The notes beneath the pieces were generated by a model that saw nothing but the letters and a program-made list of their open reading frames with translations, was not told where the DNA came from and ran no database searches. A DNA stretch of 64,000 nt from Labedella populi (GTDB taxonomy: Bacteria > Actinomycetota > Actinomycetes > Actinomycetales > Microbacteriaceae): assembly GCF_004078655.1 (NCBI RefSeq), contig NZ_RZNC01000004.1:186001-250000 (forward strand), in the 5' to 3' direction. Of the stretch, positions 10,261-20,135 are shown piece by piece. Position 1 is the first letter of the stretch, and every line of letters begins with the position of its first letter. The position numbers and the translations under genes are program-made.

Positions 10261-10372
10261 GGTTCCATGCTGCGGGGGCGGTGGGTCCCGCGCAAGCCGG
10301 CGAGGGAGATCGGCATCGGATTCCCGGATCACTCCGAACGGGTACCGTTGAGTTCGGAGGATCTCGCCCATC

Positions 10373-10984
10373 ATGCACTCGCGCTCGGACCGGCTGGCCC
10401 GCGGCACCACCGCGGCCGCCATCGCGACACTCGTCGCCGCGCTGTCGCACACGATCGGAGGCGGCACGTTCCCCTCCGCGCCTCTCCTGGCCCTCGCGTT
10501 CATCACGAGCATCGGGTGGTGCACGGCCCTCGTCGGCCGACGGTTCTCGTGGCCACGGGTCTCCGTCGCCGTCATCGCGTCGCAAGCGCTCTTCCACGGC
10601 ACGTTCGCGCTCACCGGGTCCGGTGGTGCTCGCGTCGTCGCCGAGACCGGCGGCCATGCCGGACACGGCGGATCGACGGTGCTCACGGTCGTCCCGGGCG
10701 AGATCGGCCACCTGCACGACGGGCCGAGCATGCTCGTCGCCCACGGCGTCGCGGCCGTCGTCACGATCGTTGCACTGCGCCTCGCCGATCGGTCGTCGCG
10801 AGCGACGGCCGCTCTCTCCCGGATCGTCCGATCCCTCCTCCCCCTCCTCGTCGCGGCGCCCGTCGCCGTCGGAACTCGCGCGACGCGTGTCCGCCCCGAT
10901 GGCAGCGGATTCCGGCCCGCCCGGGCAGCGGCCCTCCTCGGCGGACTCCGACACCGCGGACCCCCCGTCCTGATCGCCGCGTAG
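10373..10984 (+). CDS. His-rich multi-pass membrane protein next to YcnI
   Basis: A 203-residue membrane protein with an ATG at 10373 and tcggagg upstream. Hydrophobic segments lie near residues 13-30, 35-55, 60-75 and 120-140. The loop between them is rich in His and Gly (GGHAGHGG and GEIGHLHDGPSM), a metal-ligand-like composition. It precedes the copper-related ycnI gene by 125 bp on the same strand, so a role in copper handling is inferred from context. The Arg-rich C-terminus is less protein-like. I do not recognise a named family. Confidence 0.72.
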   Translation: MHSRSDRLARGTTAAAIATLVAALSHTIGGGTFPSAPLLALAFITSIGWCTALVGRRFSWPRVSVAVIASQALFHGTFALTGSGGARVVAETGGHAGHGGSTVLTVVPGEIGHLHDGPSMLVAHGVAAVVTIVALRLADRSSRATAALSRIVRSLLPLLVAAPVAVGTRATRVRPDGSGFRPARAAALLGGLRHRGPPVLIAA

Positions 10985-11109
10985 ACCGGTCCCGAGCGCC
11001 CGCACCGAGCGGCCGCCGATCGTCTGCGCGCGCCGCGCCGTCGTCGCACGACGGCCTCCTCGCACGCTTCCGCCGCTCCGTCGCGGCCCCACGATCAAGG
11101 ACAAAAGAT

Positions 11110-11841
11110 ATGACCCGCTCGACCACCCACACCCGCATCCGCACCACCCGCACCCGCTCGACCCGCCGCATCATCCTCGGGGCGACCGCCGGAGTCACCC
11201 TCTCCCTCGCGGCTCCTCTCGCCGCGAGTGCCCACATCGGCGTCACCCCCGACACGACGGCGGCCGGCGCCTACGCGAACCTGACCTTCGCCGTCCCGCA
11301 CGGTTGCGACGGATCGTCGACGACCGAGATCCGCATCACGATCCCCGGCGACGTCATCACCGTCACGCCGACGGTGAACCCGAACTGGGATGTCGCCGAG
11401 GTGCCCTCCGAGACGGACCCGGATTACACGGCCGCCGTCGTCTACACGGCGAAGACCCCACTCACCGACGGCCTCCGCGACACGTTCACGCTCTCGGTCC
11501 CGCTCCCCGACGGCGAGCCGGGCGACGCGCTCGCATTCCCGGTGCTGCAGACGTGCGAGGTCGGTTCGACCGTGTGGGACGAAGAGACCGTCGAGGGTGA
11601 GGAGGAGCCGGAGCACCCCGCTCCGATCGTCACGCTCACCGAGGCGTCCACGGACGGCCACGGCGCGGCGACGGAGGAACCGGAGACGGCCACGGCCGAG
11701 GGCGACTCGGTGAGCGCCACGGCGGCCGCGACCTCCGACCCGGCCACGGGCACCGCGATCGGGATCGGCATCGCCGGGCTCGTGACCGGCCTGGCCGGCG
11801 TCGTCCTCGCGCTGTGGGCGCTTCGCCGCCGCTCCGCCTGA
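11110..11841 (+). CDS. ycnI: YcnI-family (DUF1775) copper-binding exported protein
   Basis: A 243-residue exported protein with a C-terminal membrane anchor. The signal peptide ends ASA, so processing would leave His as the first residue of the mature HIGVTPDTTAAGAY. In Bacillus YcnI the N-terminal His forms a mono-histidine brace for copper; the conserved NPNWDV Trp region is also present here. The DUF1775 domain spans about residues 42-150, followed by an acidic linker, a membrane helix (IGIGIAGLVTGLAGVVLALW) and an Arg-rich end. AAGGAC precedes the ATG. Function in copper capture or delivery is inferred from the family. Confidence 0.9.
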   Translation: MTRSTTHTRIRTTRTRSTRRIILGATAGVTLSLAAPLAASAHIGVTPDTTAAGAYANLTFAVPHGCDGSSTTEIRITIPGDVITVTPTVNPNWDVAEVPSETDPDYTAAVVYTAKTPLTDGLRDTFTLSVPLPDGEPGDALAFPVLQTCEVGSTVWDEETVEGEEEPEHPAPIVTLTEASTDGHGAATEEPETATAEGDSVSATAAATSDPATGTAIGIGIAGLVTGLAGVVLALWALRRRSA

Positions 11842-11931
11842 GTACCACGCGCGATCGGGTGCTCCTCTCGCCGCGCGGGAGGAGCACCCGGACGCGTACG
11901 GACGACCTCCCTCCGTCGACCGATCCACCAC

Positions 11932-11964
11932 TTGCACTACGAGCCGAGTAGTGCAAATATGCAC
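11932..11964. promoter_or_regulatory. Palindromic operator upstream of the TetR gene
   Basis: TTGCACTAC (11932-11940) is perfectly complementary to GTAGTGCAA (11948-11956) across a 7-bp spacer. The right arm overlaps a second palindrome, GTGCAaataTGCAC (11951-11964). This ends two bases before the TetR ATG at 11967, so binding would block transcription or initiation. Auto-repression by the adjacent TetR protein is the likely use. Confidence 0.75.
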
Positions 11965-11966
11965 GT

Positions 11967-12581
11967 ATGACAGAAAGTGCAATGGGAGTCCGCGAGCGCC
12001 GGAAGAACGAGACGTCCTCCCGCCTCGTCTCGGCTTCACGACGACTCTTCACCGAACGGGGGCTCAACGGCTTCACGGTCGAGGAGCTCTGCGCAGAGGT
12101 CGGCGTCTCACGGCGCACCTTCTTCAACTACTTCGCCTCGAAGGACGACGCGGTGCTCGGCATCTCGAGCCGCGACATGGACGACGAACTCGACGACGCC
12201 TTCGTCGCGGGCGGCGACCCGTCCGTCAACGAGATCTCGGCCTCTCTTTTCAGCGACTTCGTCCACCTCCTGCTGTCGCGGTGGGAGCGGGCGGAGGTCG
12301 ACGCCGACGGCATGCGCGGCGTCGCCGAAGCCTTGAAGGACGAACCCCGCCTCCTCGCTCGCATGATGGAACTCGCCATGCGCGACGAGGCCAACGACAT
12401 GGCACTCGTCGAGCGCCGCGAGGGGCTGCCGCCCGGAGACCTGCGCGCTGCCGCCGTCGTCCAGCTCGCGGGAGCATTCGCACGACCGAGCGCGATCGCT
12501 TTCCTCGACGCGGGCAACACCGAGTCGATCGCGGAGCTCTTCGGTCGCCGGATCGACGCAGCCCGCGCCGTCCTTCACTGA
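11967..12581 (+). CDS. TetR/AcrR-family regulator
   Basis: A 204-residue regulator with an N-terminal TetR helix-turn-helix: SSRLVSASRRLFTERGLNGF, then TVEELCAEVGVSRRTFFNYF near residues 14-55. The C-terminal ligand domain has no recognisable signature. An alternative ATG five codons in (11982) has a slightly better ribosome site. It is followed 120 bp downstream by a DHA2-type multidrug transporter in the same direction, so it probably controls that pump and itself through the palindrome just upstream. Confidence 0.92.
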   Translation: MTESAMGVRERRKNETSSRLVSASRRLFTERGLNGFTVEELCAEVGVSRRTFFNYFASKDDAVLGISSRDMDDELDDAFVAGGDPSVNEISASLFSDFVHLLLSRWERAEVDADGMRGVAEALKDEPRLLARMMELAMRDEANDMALVERREGLPPGDLRAAAVVQLAGAFARPSAIAFLDAGNTESIAELFGRRIDAARAVLH

Positions 12582-14309
<1,728 letters not shown>

Positions 14310-14419
14310 GACGGGACTGCTGGAGCCGTCCGGTCAAGCACCTTGCGGCATCGGGGCGGTCGGCGACTAGCATCGGACCTCTGCCAGCGGTGGCCCGAGA
14401 CGGGCCGGGACGGAGCCCC

Positions 14420-15661
14420 ATGGACCTCAACCTCCCCCTCGCCCTCTTCGCCGGGGTCGTGCTCATGCTCTCGGTCTTCTCGAGCGTGCTCCAGAGGGCG
14501 AGCCTGCCCGGGCCCGTCATCGCCCTCGGACTCGGCGTCCTCCTCGGGCCGTTCGCCCTCGACCTCGTGCGCATCGAGGAGTTCGGCATCCCCACCGGAA
14601 CCCTGTTGGAGGAGGCGGCCCGGCTGACGCTCGGCATCGGCCTCGCCGGCGTCGCCCTCCGGTTGCCCCACGGCTACTGGCGCGCCAACCGGCGCTGGCT
14701 GATCGTGATCCTCGGCGTCGGGATGCCCCTCATGCTCGCCGTCGCGACCGGAGTCCTCTGGGCGGGACTCGGTCTTCCGATCCTCGTCGCCCTGCTCCTC
14801 GGTGCCATCCTGACGCCGACGGATCCCGTGGTGACCACGCCCGTCGTGACGGGTTCGCTCGCGACCGAGAGGGTGCCCGATCGGGTGAGGTTCAACCTCT
14901 CCTCGGAGAGCGGCATCAACGACGGGCTCGGGTACCTGTTCGTGATGCTTCCCGTCCTCCTGCTCACCACCCCCGGACGCGCCTGGCAGGACTTCGTGCT
15001 CACCGTGCTCGTTCGGGAGGTCATCGGGGCGGCGGTCTTCGGTCTCGTCGTCGGGTATGCCGCCGGCAAACTTTTCGTCGCGGCGCGCTCGCGCGGGCTC
15101 ATGGAGGAAAGCTCCTACCTCGGCTTCATCGTCCCGCTGGGTCTCGTGGTCCTCGGCGCGGGCAAGCTCCTCGGCACGGACGCGATCCTCGCCGTCTTCA
15201 TCGCCGCCGCCGTGTTCGGGCAGATCATCCCCCAGTCCGACGAAAAGCAGGAGGACACGATCGACGACGTCGTCAACCGGTTCTTCCTCTTGCCGATCTT
15301 CCTCCTCATCGGGCTCGCGCTTCCGATCGGTGAATGGGCGGAGCGAGGCTGGATCGCTCCGGTCGTCGTGATCGCTGCTGTGCTGCTGCGGCGCTTTGTC
15401 GCCGTGTGGGCGCTGCGCCCACTCCTGCGTCGCCTGCACTCGCGCGGTGAGACGATGTTCCTCAGCTGGTTCGGGCCGATCGGTGTCTCGGCGCTCTTCT
15501 ACGCGACCCTCGCCGAACGACAGACCGGACTCAGGGACGTCTTCGTCTACACGACCCTTGCCATCACGGTCTCCGTCGTCGTGCACGGTGTCTCCACGGC
15601 TCCGGCGAGCGCGCTGATCGCCCGCCACCGAGCGGACCACCGGGACGGAACCGCTGCGTGA
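14420..15661 (+). CDS. Cation:proton antiporter (CPA1/NhaP-like)
   Basis: A 413-residue membrane protein with 12 or so hydrophobic segments and the Na_H_exchanger pattern: LGAILTPTDPVVTTPVV near residues 132-148 and the ESGINDGLGY motif near 165 with the conserved Asp. It probably exchanges Na+ or K+ for protons. The ATG at 14420 follows gggacggagcc; a GTG at 14390 is the alternative. The stop overlaps the start of the next, channel-like gene (GTGA at 15658-15661), so the two are coupled. Confidence 0.9.
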   Translation: MDLNLPLALFAGVVLMLSVFSSVLQRASLPGPVIALGLGVLLGPFALDLVRIEEFGIPTGTLLEEAARLTLGIGLAGVALRLPHGYWRANRRWLIVILGVGMPLMLAVATGVLWAGLGLPILVALLLGAILTPTDPVVTTPVVTGSLATERVPDRVRFNLSSESGINDGLGYLFVMLPVLLLTTPGRAWQDFVLTVLVREVIGAAVFGLVVGYAAGKLFVAARSRGLMEESSYLGFIVPLGLVVLGAGKLLGTDAILAVFIAAAVFGQIIPQSDEKQEDTIDDVVNRFFLLPIFLLIGLALPIGEWAERGWIAPVVVIAAVLLRRFVAVWALRPLLRRLHSRGETMFLSWFGPIGVSALFYATLAERQTGLRDVFVYTTLAITVSVVVHGVSTAPASALIARHRADHRDGTAA

Positions 15662-16437
15662 CCTCCCCCTCTCCCCTCGAGGACGGGCACGGGACGAACT
15701 CCGTGCGCGACCCGCTCGCCCCCGACACTCCCGATGTCGACCGCCTCCATGTGGCTGAGGCGCTCGCGCGGCGTCTCGATCGCCCCATGGGTGTCCTCGG
15801 CGTCGTGTTCCTGTTCGTCGTCCTCGGACAGTTGCTCGTGACGGACCCCGGGTGGAGTCTCGGACTCAACGTCGTGGGATGGGCGTTCTGGGCCGTGTTC
15901 GTGGCCGAGTTCCTGCTCCGCGCGTACATCGCGCGCTTCCAGAAGTCGTTCTGGAAGCGCAACTGGTGGCAGGTGCTCTTCTTGCTCGTGCCGTTCCTGC
16001 GGTTCTTCCGGGCGCTGCAGGCGCTGCGGCTCGTGCGCCTCGCGCGGCTCAGCCGCGTGGCGCGCGCCGGCGGCATCCTCTCGGCCGGAGTGCGCGGTTC
16101 CCGCTCCGCCGGCCGGCTCCTGTCGACGCGCATCGGTTGGCTCGCGGCCATGACCGTCGTCGTCGTGCTCGTCGCGAGTCAGCTGCTCTACGCGTTCGAA
16201 TCGCAGTCCGACTACCCGAAGGCCCTCCACCAGGCGGCTCTCGCGACGATCACCGGCGCGGGCATCACGACCGACGACGGACTCTCGCGGGTTCTCCAGG
16301 TCGTGCTCGCCGTGTACTCGGTCGGCGTGTTCGCCACCCTCGCCGGCACCATCGGGGCGTTCTTCCTGCGAGACGGCGTCGTGCAAGCACCACCAGACGA
16401 CGGGGACGTACACGATGGCGGCGGTTCCCCGCACTGA
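15658..16437 (+). CDS. Voltage-gated-channel-like ion transporter with unusual pore region
   Basis: A 259-residue membrane protein. Residues 45-165 resemble S1-S4 of voltage-gated channels, with an S4-like FFRALQALRLVRLARLSRVA having Arg at every third position. Two further hydrophobic segments flank a pore-like ALATITGAGIT near residues 205-215. The canonical potassium filter TVGYGD is absent; TITGAG sits at its place. Ion selectivity is therefore uncertain. Its GTG start overlaps the antiporter stop, so it may work with that antiporter in ion homeostasis or be regulated by voltage. Confidence 0.78.
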   Translation: MTSPSPLEDGHGTNSVRDPLAPDTPDVDRLHVAEALARRLDRPMGVLGVVFLFVVLGQLLVTDPGWSLGLNVVGWAFWAVFVAEFLLRAYIARFQKSFWKRNWWQVLFLLVPFLRFFRALQALRLVRLARLSRVARAGGILSAGVRGSRSAGRLLSTRIGWLAAMTVVVVLVASQLLYAFESQSDYPKALHQAALATITGAGITTDDGLSRVLQVVLAVYSVGVFATLAGTIGAFFLRDGVVQAPPDDGDVHDGGGSPH

Positions 16438-16453
16438 GGACGGCCGCCCGCTG

Positions 16454-17704
16454 TCAGTCCTCGAGGGGATCGAACTCCTCGACATCCCGGTGACGACGGA
16501 GCGCACGGACGAGAACGACCGGTGCGGTGAGAGCGACCGCGCCGGCCACGACGAGCGTCCATCGGGTGCCGATGAGCTCGCCGAGGACGCCGCCGAGAAG
16601 CGCGCCAGCGGGGAAGAACGCCATGATCAGGAAGCGCATGGTCGCGTTGACACGGCCGAGCAGGTGGTCGGGCGTGAGGCGCTGGCGCAGGCTCACGTTC
16701 GTGATCGAGTAGACGATCTGGCCGAGCTCACCCGCCGCGAAGCCGAGGAGCGCGATCGCGAGCCCCCAGCCCGGAGTCGCCGCCGGCACGAGCAGCACGA
16801 AGGGGGTCGTCACGGCGAGCGACACCCAGATGACCCGCGCGGACCCGATCGTGCGGGCGAGGCGCGGCGTGAGGGCCGCGCCGACCATGACGGCGACCGA
16901 TCCCGCCGCAATCAGCAGTCCGAGGATCCAGGCCGGCTGCCCGAGGTCCCGCGAGAGGAACACGAAGGTCACCGCCGACGCGATCGCGAACGACAGGTTG
17001 CTCGCCGCGCTCGCGAGAGCCGTCGCGCGGAGCACGCGGTGGTGGACGACGAAGCGAAAACCCGCCCGCACCCGCACCCACATCGTGCCGCTGTGAGCAG
17101 TGGGGTCGTGCGACGTCTCGACCGCCCGGATCCCGGCGAGCGTCACCGCCGACACGACGAAACCGATCGCCTGGAGGAGGACGACGTTCGCGGCACCCGC
17201 GAGGGACACGAGTGCCCCGCCGATCCCCGGACCCGCGACCTGTCCACCGGACCGCAGGAACTCCATCGCCGAGTTTCCGGCGAGCACTCGGTCCCGGCCG
17301 GTGATGGTGGGGACGTAGCTCTGGTAGCCGACATCGAAGAACACACGCGCTGTTCCCACGAGGAACGAGACCACGAGCAGGTGCGCCATCGTGAGCCATC
17401 CGAACCATGCGGCGGCGGGGATCGTCGCAAGGAGGACGGCACGCGCGAGATCGCTCGCGACGAGGACCGGTCGTCGCCGCATCCGGTCGAGCCACGCACC
17501 CGCCGGCAGGCCGATAAGCGCGAACGCGATCGTCGAGGCGGCGCCGAGCATGCCGACCTCGAACGGAGACGCCTCGAGGGTGATGACGGCCAGCAACGGG
17601 ACGGCGACGCCGGCGATCTGCGTCCCGAACTGGCTCGTCGTCTGTCCTGCCAGGAGCAGTCGGAAGTCCCGGGAGGAACGCAGTGGGCCGCGCGCGTCCG
17701 ACAT
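16454..17704 (-). CDS. MFS exporter (MFS_3, EntS-like)
   Basis: A 416-residue transporter with 12 predicted hydrophobic segments. FRLLLAGQTTSQFGTQIAGV opens helix 1, GLPAGAWLDRMRRRPVL is the conserved loop 2-3 motif, and GPGIGGALV lies mid-protein. This pattern fits the MFS_3 branch that includes enterobactin exporter EntS and macrolide pumps. I chose the ATG at 17704 because GGAGG lies eight bases upstream; 17734 is an alternative. It converges on the channel-like gene. Substrate unknown. Confidence 0.88.
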   Translation of the reverse strand: MSDARGPLRSSRDFRLLLAGQTTSQFGTQIAGVAVPLLAVITLEASPFEVGMLGAASTIAFALIGLPAGAWLDRMRRRPVLVASDLARAVLLATIPAAAWFGWLTMAHLLVVSFLVGTARVFFDVGYQSYVPTITGRDRVLAGNSAMEFLRSGGQVAGPGIGGALVSLAGAANVVLLQAIGFVVSAVTLAGIRAVETSHDPTAHSGTMWVRVRAGFRFVVHHRVLRATALASAASNLSFAIASAVTFVFLSRDLGQPAWILGLLIAAGSVAVMVGAALTPRLARTIGSARVIWVSLAVTTPFVLLVPAATPGWGLAIALLGFAAGELGQIVYSITNVSLRQRLTPDHLLGRVNATMRFLIMAFFPAGALLGGVLGELIGTRWTLVVAGAVALTAPVVLVRALRRHRDVEEFDPLED

Positions 17705-17890
17705 CACCGCCCCCTCCGCGGCCCTTCGTCGCATGACGTGACCGGTGTTCGAGCCTACGCGGCGACGACGGCCTCACACGACGCAGCGTCTCGCGCGGAC
17801 GATCAAGCGCTGCAGAGCTGCCCGAGGTCGTCGGAGGACGACGAGGGAGCTCCACACTTCGGGGCTTTCAGCGTCCTCGATACGCCCCGC

Positions 17891-18598
17891 TCAAGCTTGC
17901 GACACTTCGAAATCAGTTCGGGTGATCAGCTCGAGGGCGTCGTCGAAGTCTCGGGCGGCGGTTGAGTAGTCTCGCTGCCGGGTCAGAAGGAGGATCTGTT
18001 CTATCCCATTTGGCTTGTGCAGGTAGGCGCTGCCCGTGAAGCATCTGCGGTCGTCATCGAAGCCGGGGAGAATCGATGGCGCGAAAGGATTGACGGGTCC
18101 GGGCAGATAGAGCGCGGACGTCCACGCTTCATCATCCATCCTTTCGAATGCACCCTGTGCCTCGGCGGCCGTCGGGTTGGGATCGAAAATCGTCGGGGGC
18201 ATTTCTCCCTCCCCCAGAAGCTTTCGGGCGATGCGGGCGAGCGCGCTCGCGCTAGCCCGCTGCGACTGGCTCGCCGGACGCAGCTCTCCGAGGGTGACCG
18301 CTTCGCGGAACGCGACGGGGCCCCGCGCGATCGTGGCGAGCAGTTCGCCTGAGAATGTCGACCGCACGTCCTGGTCGTCGTGAACCGGCCTATCCGGGAC
18401 GGCGGCCGCAACCTCCGCGCTGTATCGGGCGAGGGCCTCGTGGAATCCGCGCACGACCTCCCGCGGGAGGCCCTTCAAGTTGCGTCGGGCTCGAGCCGCG
18501 ACCTCTTCGACCGCGAACGGGAACCGGTCGATCTGGGGTGAGATGACACGGCGAAAGCGTTCCGGAGAGAGAAGATCGCCCGGTCCCGCCAGCTTCAC
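17891..18598 (-). CDS. Unknown protein in accessory region
   Basis: A 235-residue soluble protein starting with GTG at 18598. It has a helical N-terminal half (AVEEVAARARRNLKGLPREV, GFHEALARYSAEVAAAVPDR), then a Pro/Asp-rich middle and a YLHKPNGIEQILLLTRQRDY segment near residue 190. No family is recognised. It begins 24 bp after the stop of the frameshifted gene at 18623, so they probably formed one operon. Base composition is more AT-rich than the flanking transporter genes. Confidence 0.6.
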   Translation of the reverse strand: MKLAGPGDLLSPERFRRVISPQIDRFPFAVEEVAARARRNLKGLPREVVRGFHEALARYSAEVAAAVPDRPVHDDQDVRSTFSGELLATIARGPVAFREAVTLGELRPASQSQRASASALARIARKLLGEGEMPPTIFDPNPTAAEAQGAFERMDDEAWTSALYLPGPVNPFAPSILPGFDDDRRCFTGSAYLHKPNGIEQILLLTRQRDYSTAARDFDDALELITRTDFEVSQA

Positions 18599-18622
18599 CG
18601 ACGGGAAGGGGCCGAGGACGCT

Positions 18623-18909
18623 CTAGAACGGATCCCACGGAAGCACGTAAGTCGGGGAACGGTCCTCGCTGGCGACCTCCTGGTCTTCCGCGGCGGGCCA
18701 TTCCATACCGGGCTCCCACACGTGCCCGGCGTTACCCCCGGCGGCGCGGGCTTCCGAAGGAGGACGGCGCCACCGTCGGGTTGGGACAGTTCGAACGTGT
18801 ACTCGGCGACCGCGCGCTCACCGTCGCCCAGAAGGTCCGCCAGCGAATATTCAGACCCGTCGGGAACGTGAGCGGGATTTTTCTTGTCGAAGCTCGACAC
18901 GGCTGGCAC
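18623..18909 (-). pseudogene. Small unknown gene with an apparent frameshift
   Basis: From a GTG at 18909 the frame reads MPAVSSFDKKNPAHVP and on through SLADLLGDGERAVAEYTFEL, a plausible protein. Around 18723-18737 the sensible frame changes: the following frame reads HVWEPGMEWPAAEDQEV and ends PTYVLPWDPF with a stop at 18623. One extra base near a run of five G/C would join the halves into about 95 residues. The defect is either a true mutation or a sequence error. Function unknown; it lies directly upstream of the unknown 235-residue gene. Confidence 0.55.
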
Positions 18910-19048
18910 GTCTCGGGGTCGGCCCGAGAATGAGTGTCTAGAACGCTACTGGCGTCCCATCCGGGTTGCGGGTTTGGCACAGCGACATAGCGGCACACCA
19001 ACGACAGACGAGGCGACGTATCGGTCTCTCACCCGTTCCGTATCGTAA
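18910..19048. other. Intergenic stretch with no clear gene
   Basis: No convincing coding frame or RNA is seen between the small frameshifted gene and the hairpin at 19049. The likely content is the promoter of the minus-strand unknown pair. Confidence 0.5.
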
Positions 19049-19094
19049 AGGACCCGGCCATTGATCCTCGATCGAGAATCAATGGCCGGGTCCT
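19049..19094 (-). terminator. Strong rho-independent-type terminator
   Basis: AGGACCCGGCCATTGAT at 19049-19065 is perfectly complementary to ATCAATGGCCGGGTCCT at 19078-19094, and the 12-nt loop contains the self-complementary CTCGATCGAG. Read on the minus strand the hairpin is followed by TTTAC. It therefore suits termination of the minus-strand small genes at 19186-19863. Confidence 0.85.
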
Positions 19095-19185
19095 CTGTCA
19101 TTCGCCCCAGTCCGAGCGACATGTACGACGTACGGACGGTGGAGCATCTAGGTGTTCAGAGCTCGTGGCAGCCTGCTTCGTCTCG

Positions 19186-19392
19186 CTAGCCCTCGTTCTT
19201 CCGCGATCGGAACAGGAAGAGCGGGACGACCGCGCCGAGCGTCCCCGCGACTCCGACCAGCAGCAGGTACTGGAGCCAAAGTGGTTGAATCGCAGGATGA
19301 CCTACGAGTTGCAGAGCCGTGATGAGGACGACGAAGCCCCATACGAGAAGCAGACCACCCCCGTTCTTCATCCTGTGCTCAGACGTGAGCAT
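19186..19392 (-). CDS. Small membrane protein (two helices)
   Basis: A 68-residue protein with two hydrophobic segments, GLLLVWGFVVLITALQLV near 13-30 and LQYLLLVGVAGTLGAVVPLF near 40-59, and a basic C-terminus (FRSRKNEG). The first ATG is at 19392; a second at 19371 has AGG close upstream. It lies 78 bp downstream of a Lys-rich, bacteriocin-like gene and before a strong terminator, which is the usual place for a small immunity protein. That role is inference only. Confidence 0.55.
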   Translation of the reverse strand: MLTSEHRMKNGGGLLLVWGFVVLITALQLVGHPAIQPLWLQYLLLVGVAGTLGAVVPLFLFRSRKNEG

Positions 19393-19470
19393 GAGTGATA
19401 GCAGGAACTGACGGCCAGCGAAGAGACGGGCAGGACGACGATAGATACGAGCCGGAGAACTTCGAACACG

Positions 19471-19863
19471 TCAGTAACTCGCCGTCACCAGCGACCAGCA
19501 GGTACCGATGCCAATCGCATTGATGAGAATCTTGCCTCCCGCGCGGAACAGACCCTCAAGAGCATCGATCTCCTTCTTCTTGAGGCTCGACTTCTTCTTC
19601 ACGTACTTTTTGAGCTTGTCGATGACCTTGGTCATAGTGCCACCAAGCTGATTGTAGAACTTCTTCGCCGCCTTCAGACCGTTCAAGATCTTAGTCGCCT
19701 TAGTGACCATCGCAATAAACTTCGCGCCGGCGAATGCGAGGCTGAGAATCTCGGCGGCGCAGCCCGCGGCCGCCGCGATCACGGCCCACACACCACCTGA
19801 CGGCTGACGTCGAGCTCCAGCCGGTCTTGCAGCAGACCCGTCACGCCGCGCTGTCAACGGCAT
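19471..19863 (-). CDS. Small bacteriocin-like protein, Lys-rich with hydrophobic ends
   Basis: About 130 residues from the ATG at 19863. The N-terminal part (ARRQPSGG) is followed by a hydrophobic segment (VWAVIAAAAGCAAEILSLAFAG), then a Lys-rich helix-like block (KVIDKLKKYVKKKSSLKKKE) and a hydrophobic tail (GKILINAIGIGTCWSLV). Two GG sites could be leader cleavage points. This mix resembles membrane-active peptides, but no known family is recognised and no processing or export gene is adjacent. The start lies at the tail of a terminator, so the promoter must lie inside or the start be further in. Confidence 0.45.
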   Translation of the reverse strand: MPLTARRDGSAARPAGARRQPSGGVWAVIAAAAGCAAEILSLAFAGAKFIAMVTKATKILNGLKAAKKFYNQLGGTMTKVIDKLKKYVKKKSSLKKKEIDALEGLFRAGGKILINAIGIGTCWSLVTASY

Positions 19864-19907
19864 CGCAAAAACAAAGAGGCACCGGAACAAAACGTTCCAG
19901 TGCCTCT
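19863..19907 (-). terminator. Rho-independent terminator, probably of the ancestral tRNA-Met transcript
   Basis: AGAGGCACcGGAAC (19875-19888) pairs with GTTCCaGTGCCTCT (19894-19907) around a 5-nt loop. On the minus strand it is followed by TTTGTTTTTG. It lies about 58 bp beyond the left tRNA-Met fragment, where the tRNA operon terminator would have been before the element inserted. Confidence 0.85.
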
Positions 19908-19964
19908 GATGCCGAACCTTCTGACCTTTATTCTCAGGTCATTTGTTCGAGTAAATCTACCTTG

Positions 19965-20009
19965 GTAGCAGGAGCGGGGCTCGAACCCGCGACCTCACGA
20001 TTATGAGTC
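19965..20009 (-). repeat. Distal attachment site: 3' part of tRNA-Met (45-bp direct repeat, copy 1)
   Basis: The 45 bp here are identical to 28311-28355, the 3' half of the intact tRNA-Met gene from the anticodon arm to one base past the discriminator. Identity stops abruptly at 20010 versus 28356. This is the classic footprint of a tyrosine integrase that targets a tRNA 3' end. Confidence 0.93.
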
Positions 20010-20113
20010 CGATTCCTCGGGGTAGTAGGTACTCGTTGGCCCCGTTTGCCGCGTGATTCCGCGGAAGTAGTCATGGTTGGTCGCGGCTGGTTGAGAGTAG
20101 TTTCAGTAGAGCT

Positions 20114-20132
20114 ACCGGCACAAGACCGGCAC
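20114..20132. promoter_or_regulatory. Putative integrase arm site, left end
   Basis: ACCGGCACAAGACCGGCAC is a direct repeat of ACCGGCAC with an 11-bp period. It matches the right-end site at 28219-28237 in 18 of 19 bases and in the same orientation. Lying 105 bp inside the distal att repeat, it fits an arm-type binding site for the element integrase. Confidence 0.65.
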
Positions 20133-20135
20133 CGA

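Noticed and set aside
9286-11049. 587-codon version of the L,D-transpeptidase
   Set aside because: The extra N-terminal 260 codons run opposite the divergent membrane gene and read as Arg-rich shadow; the GTG at 10260 gives a normal membrane-anchored enzyme.
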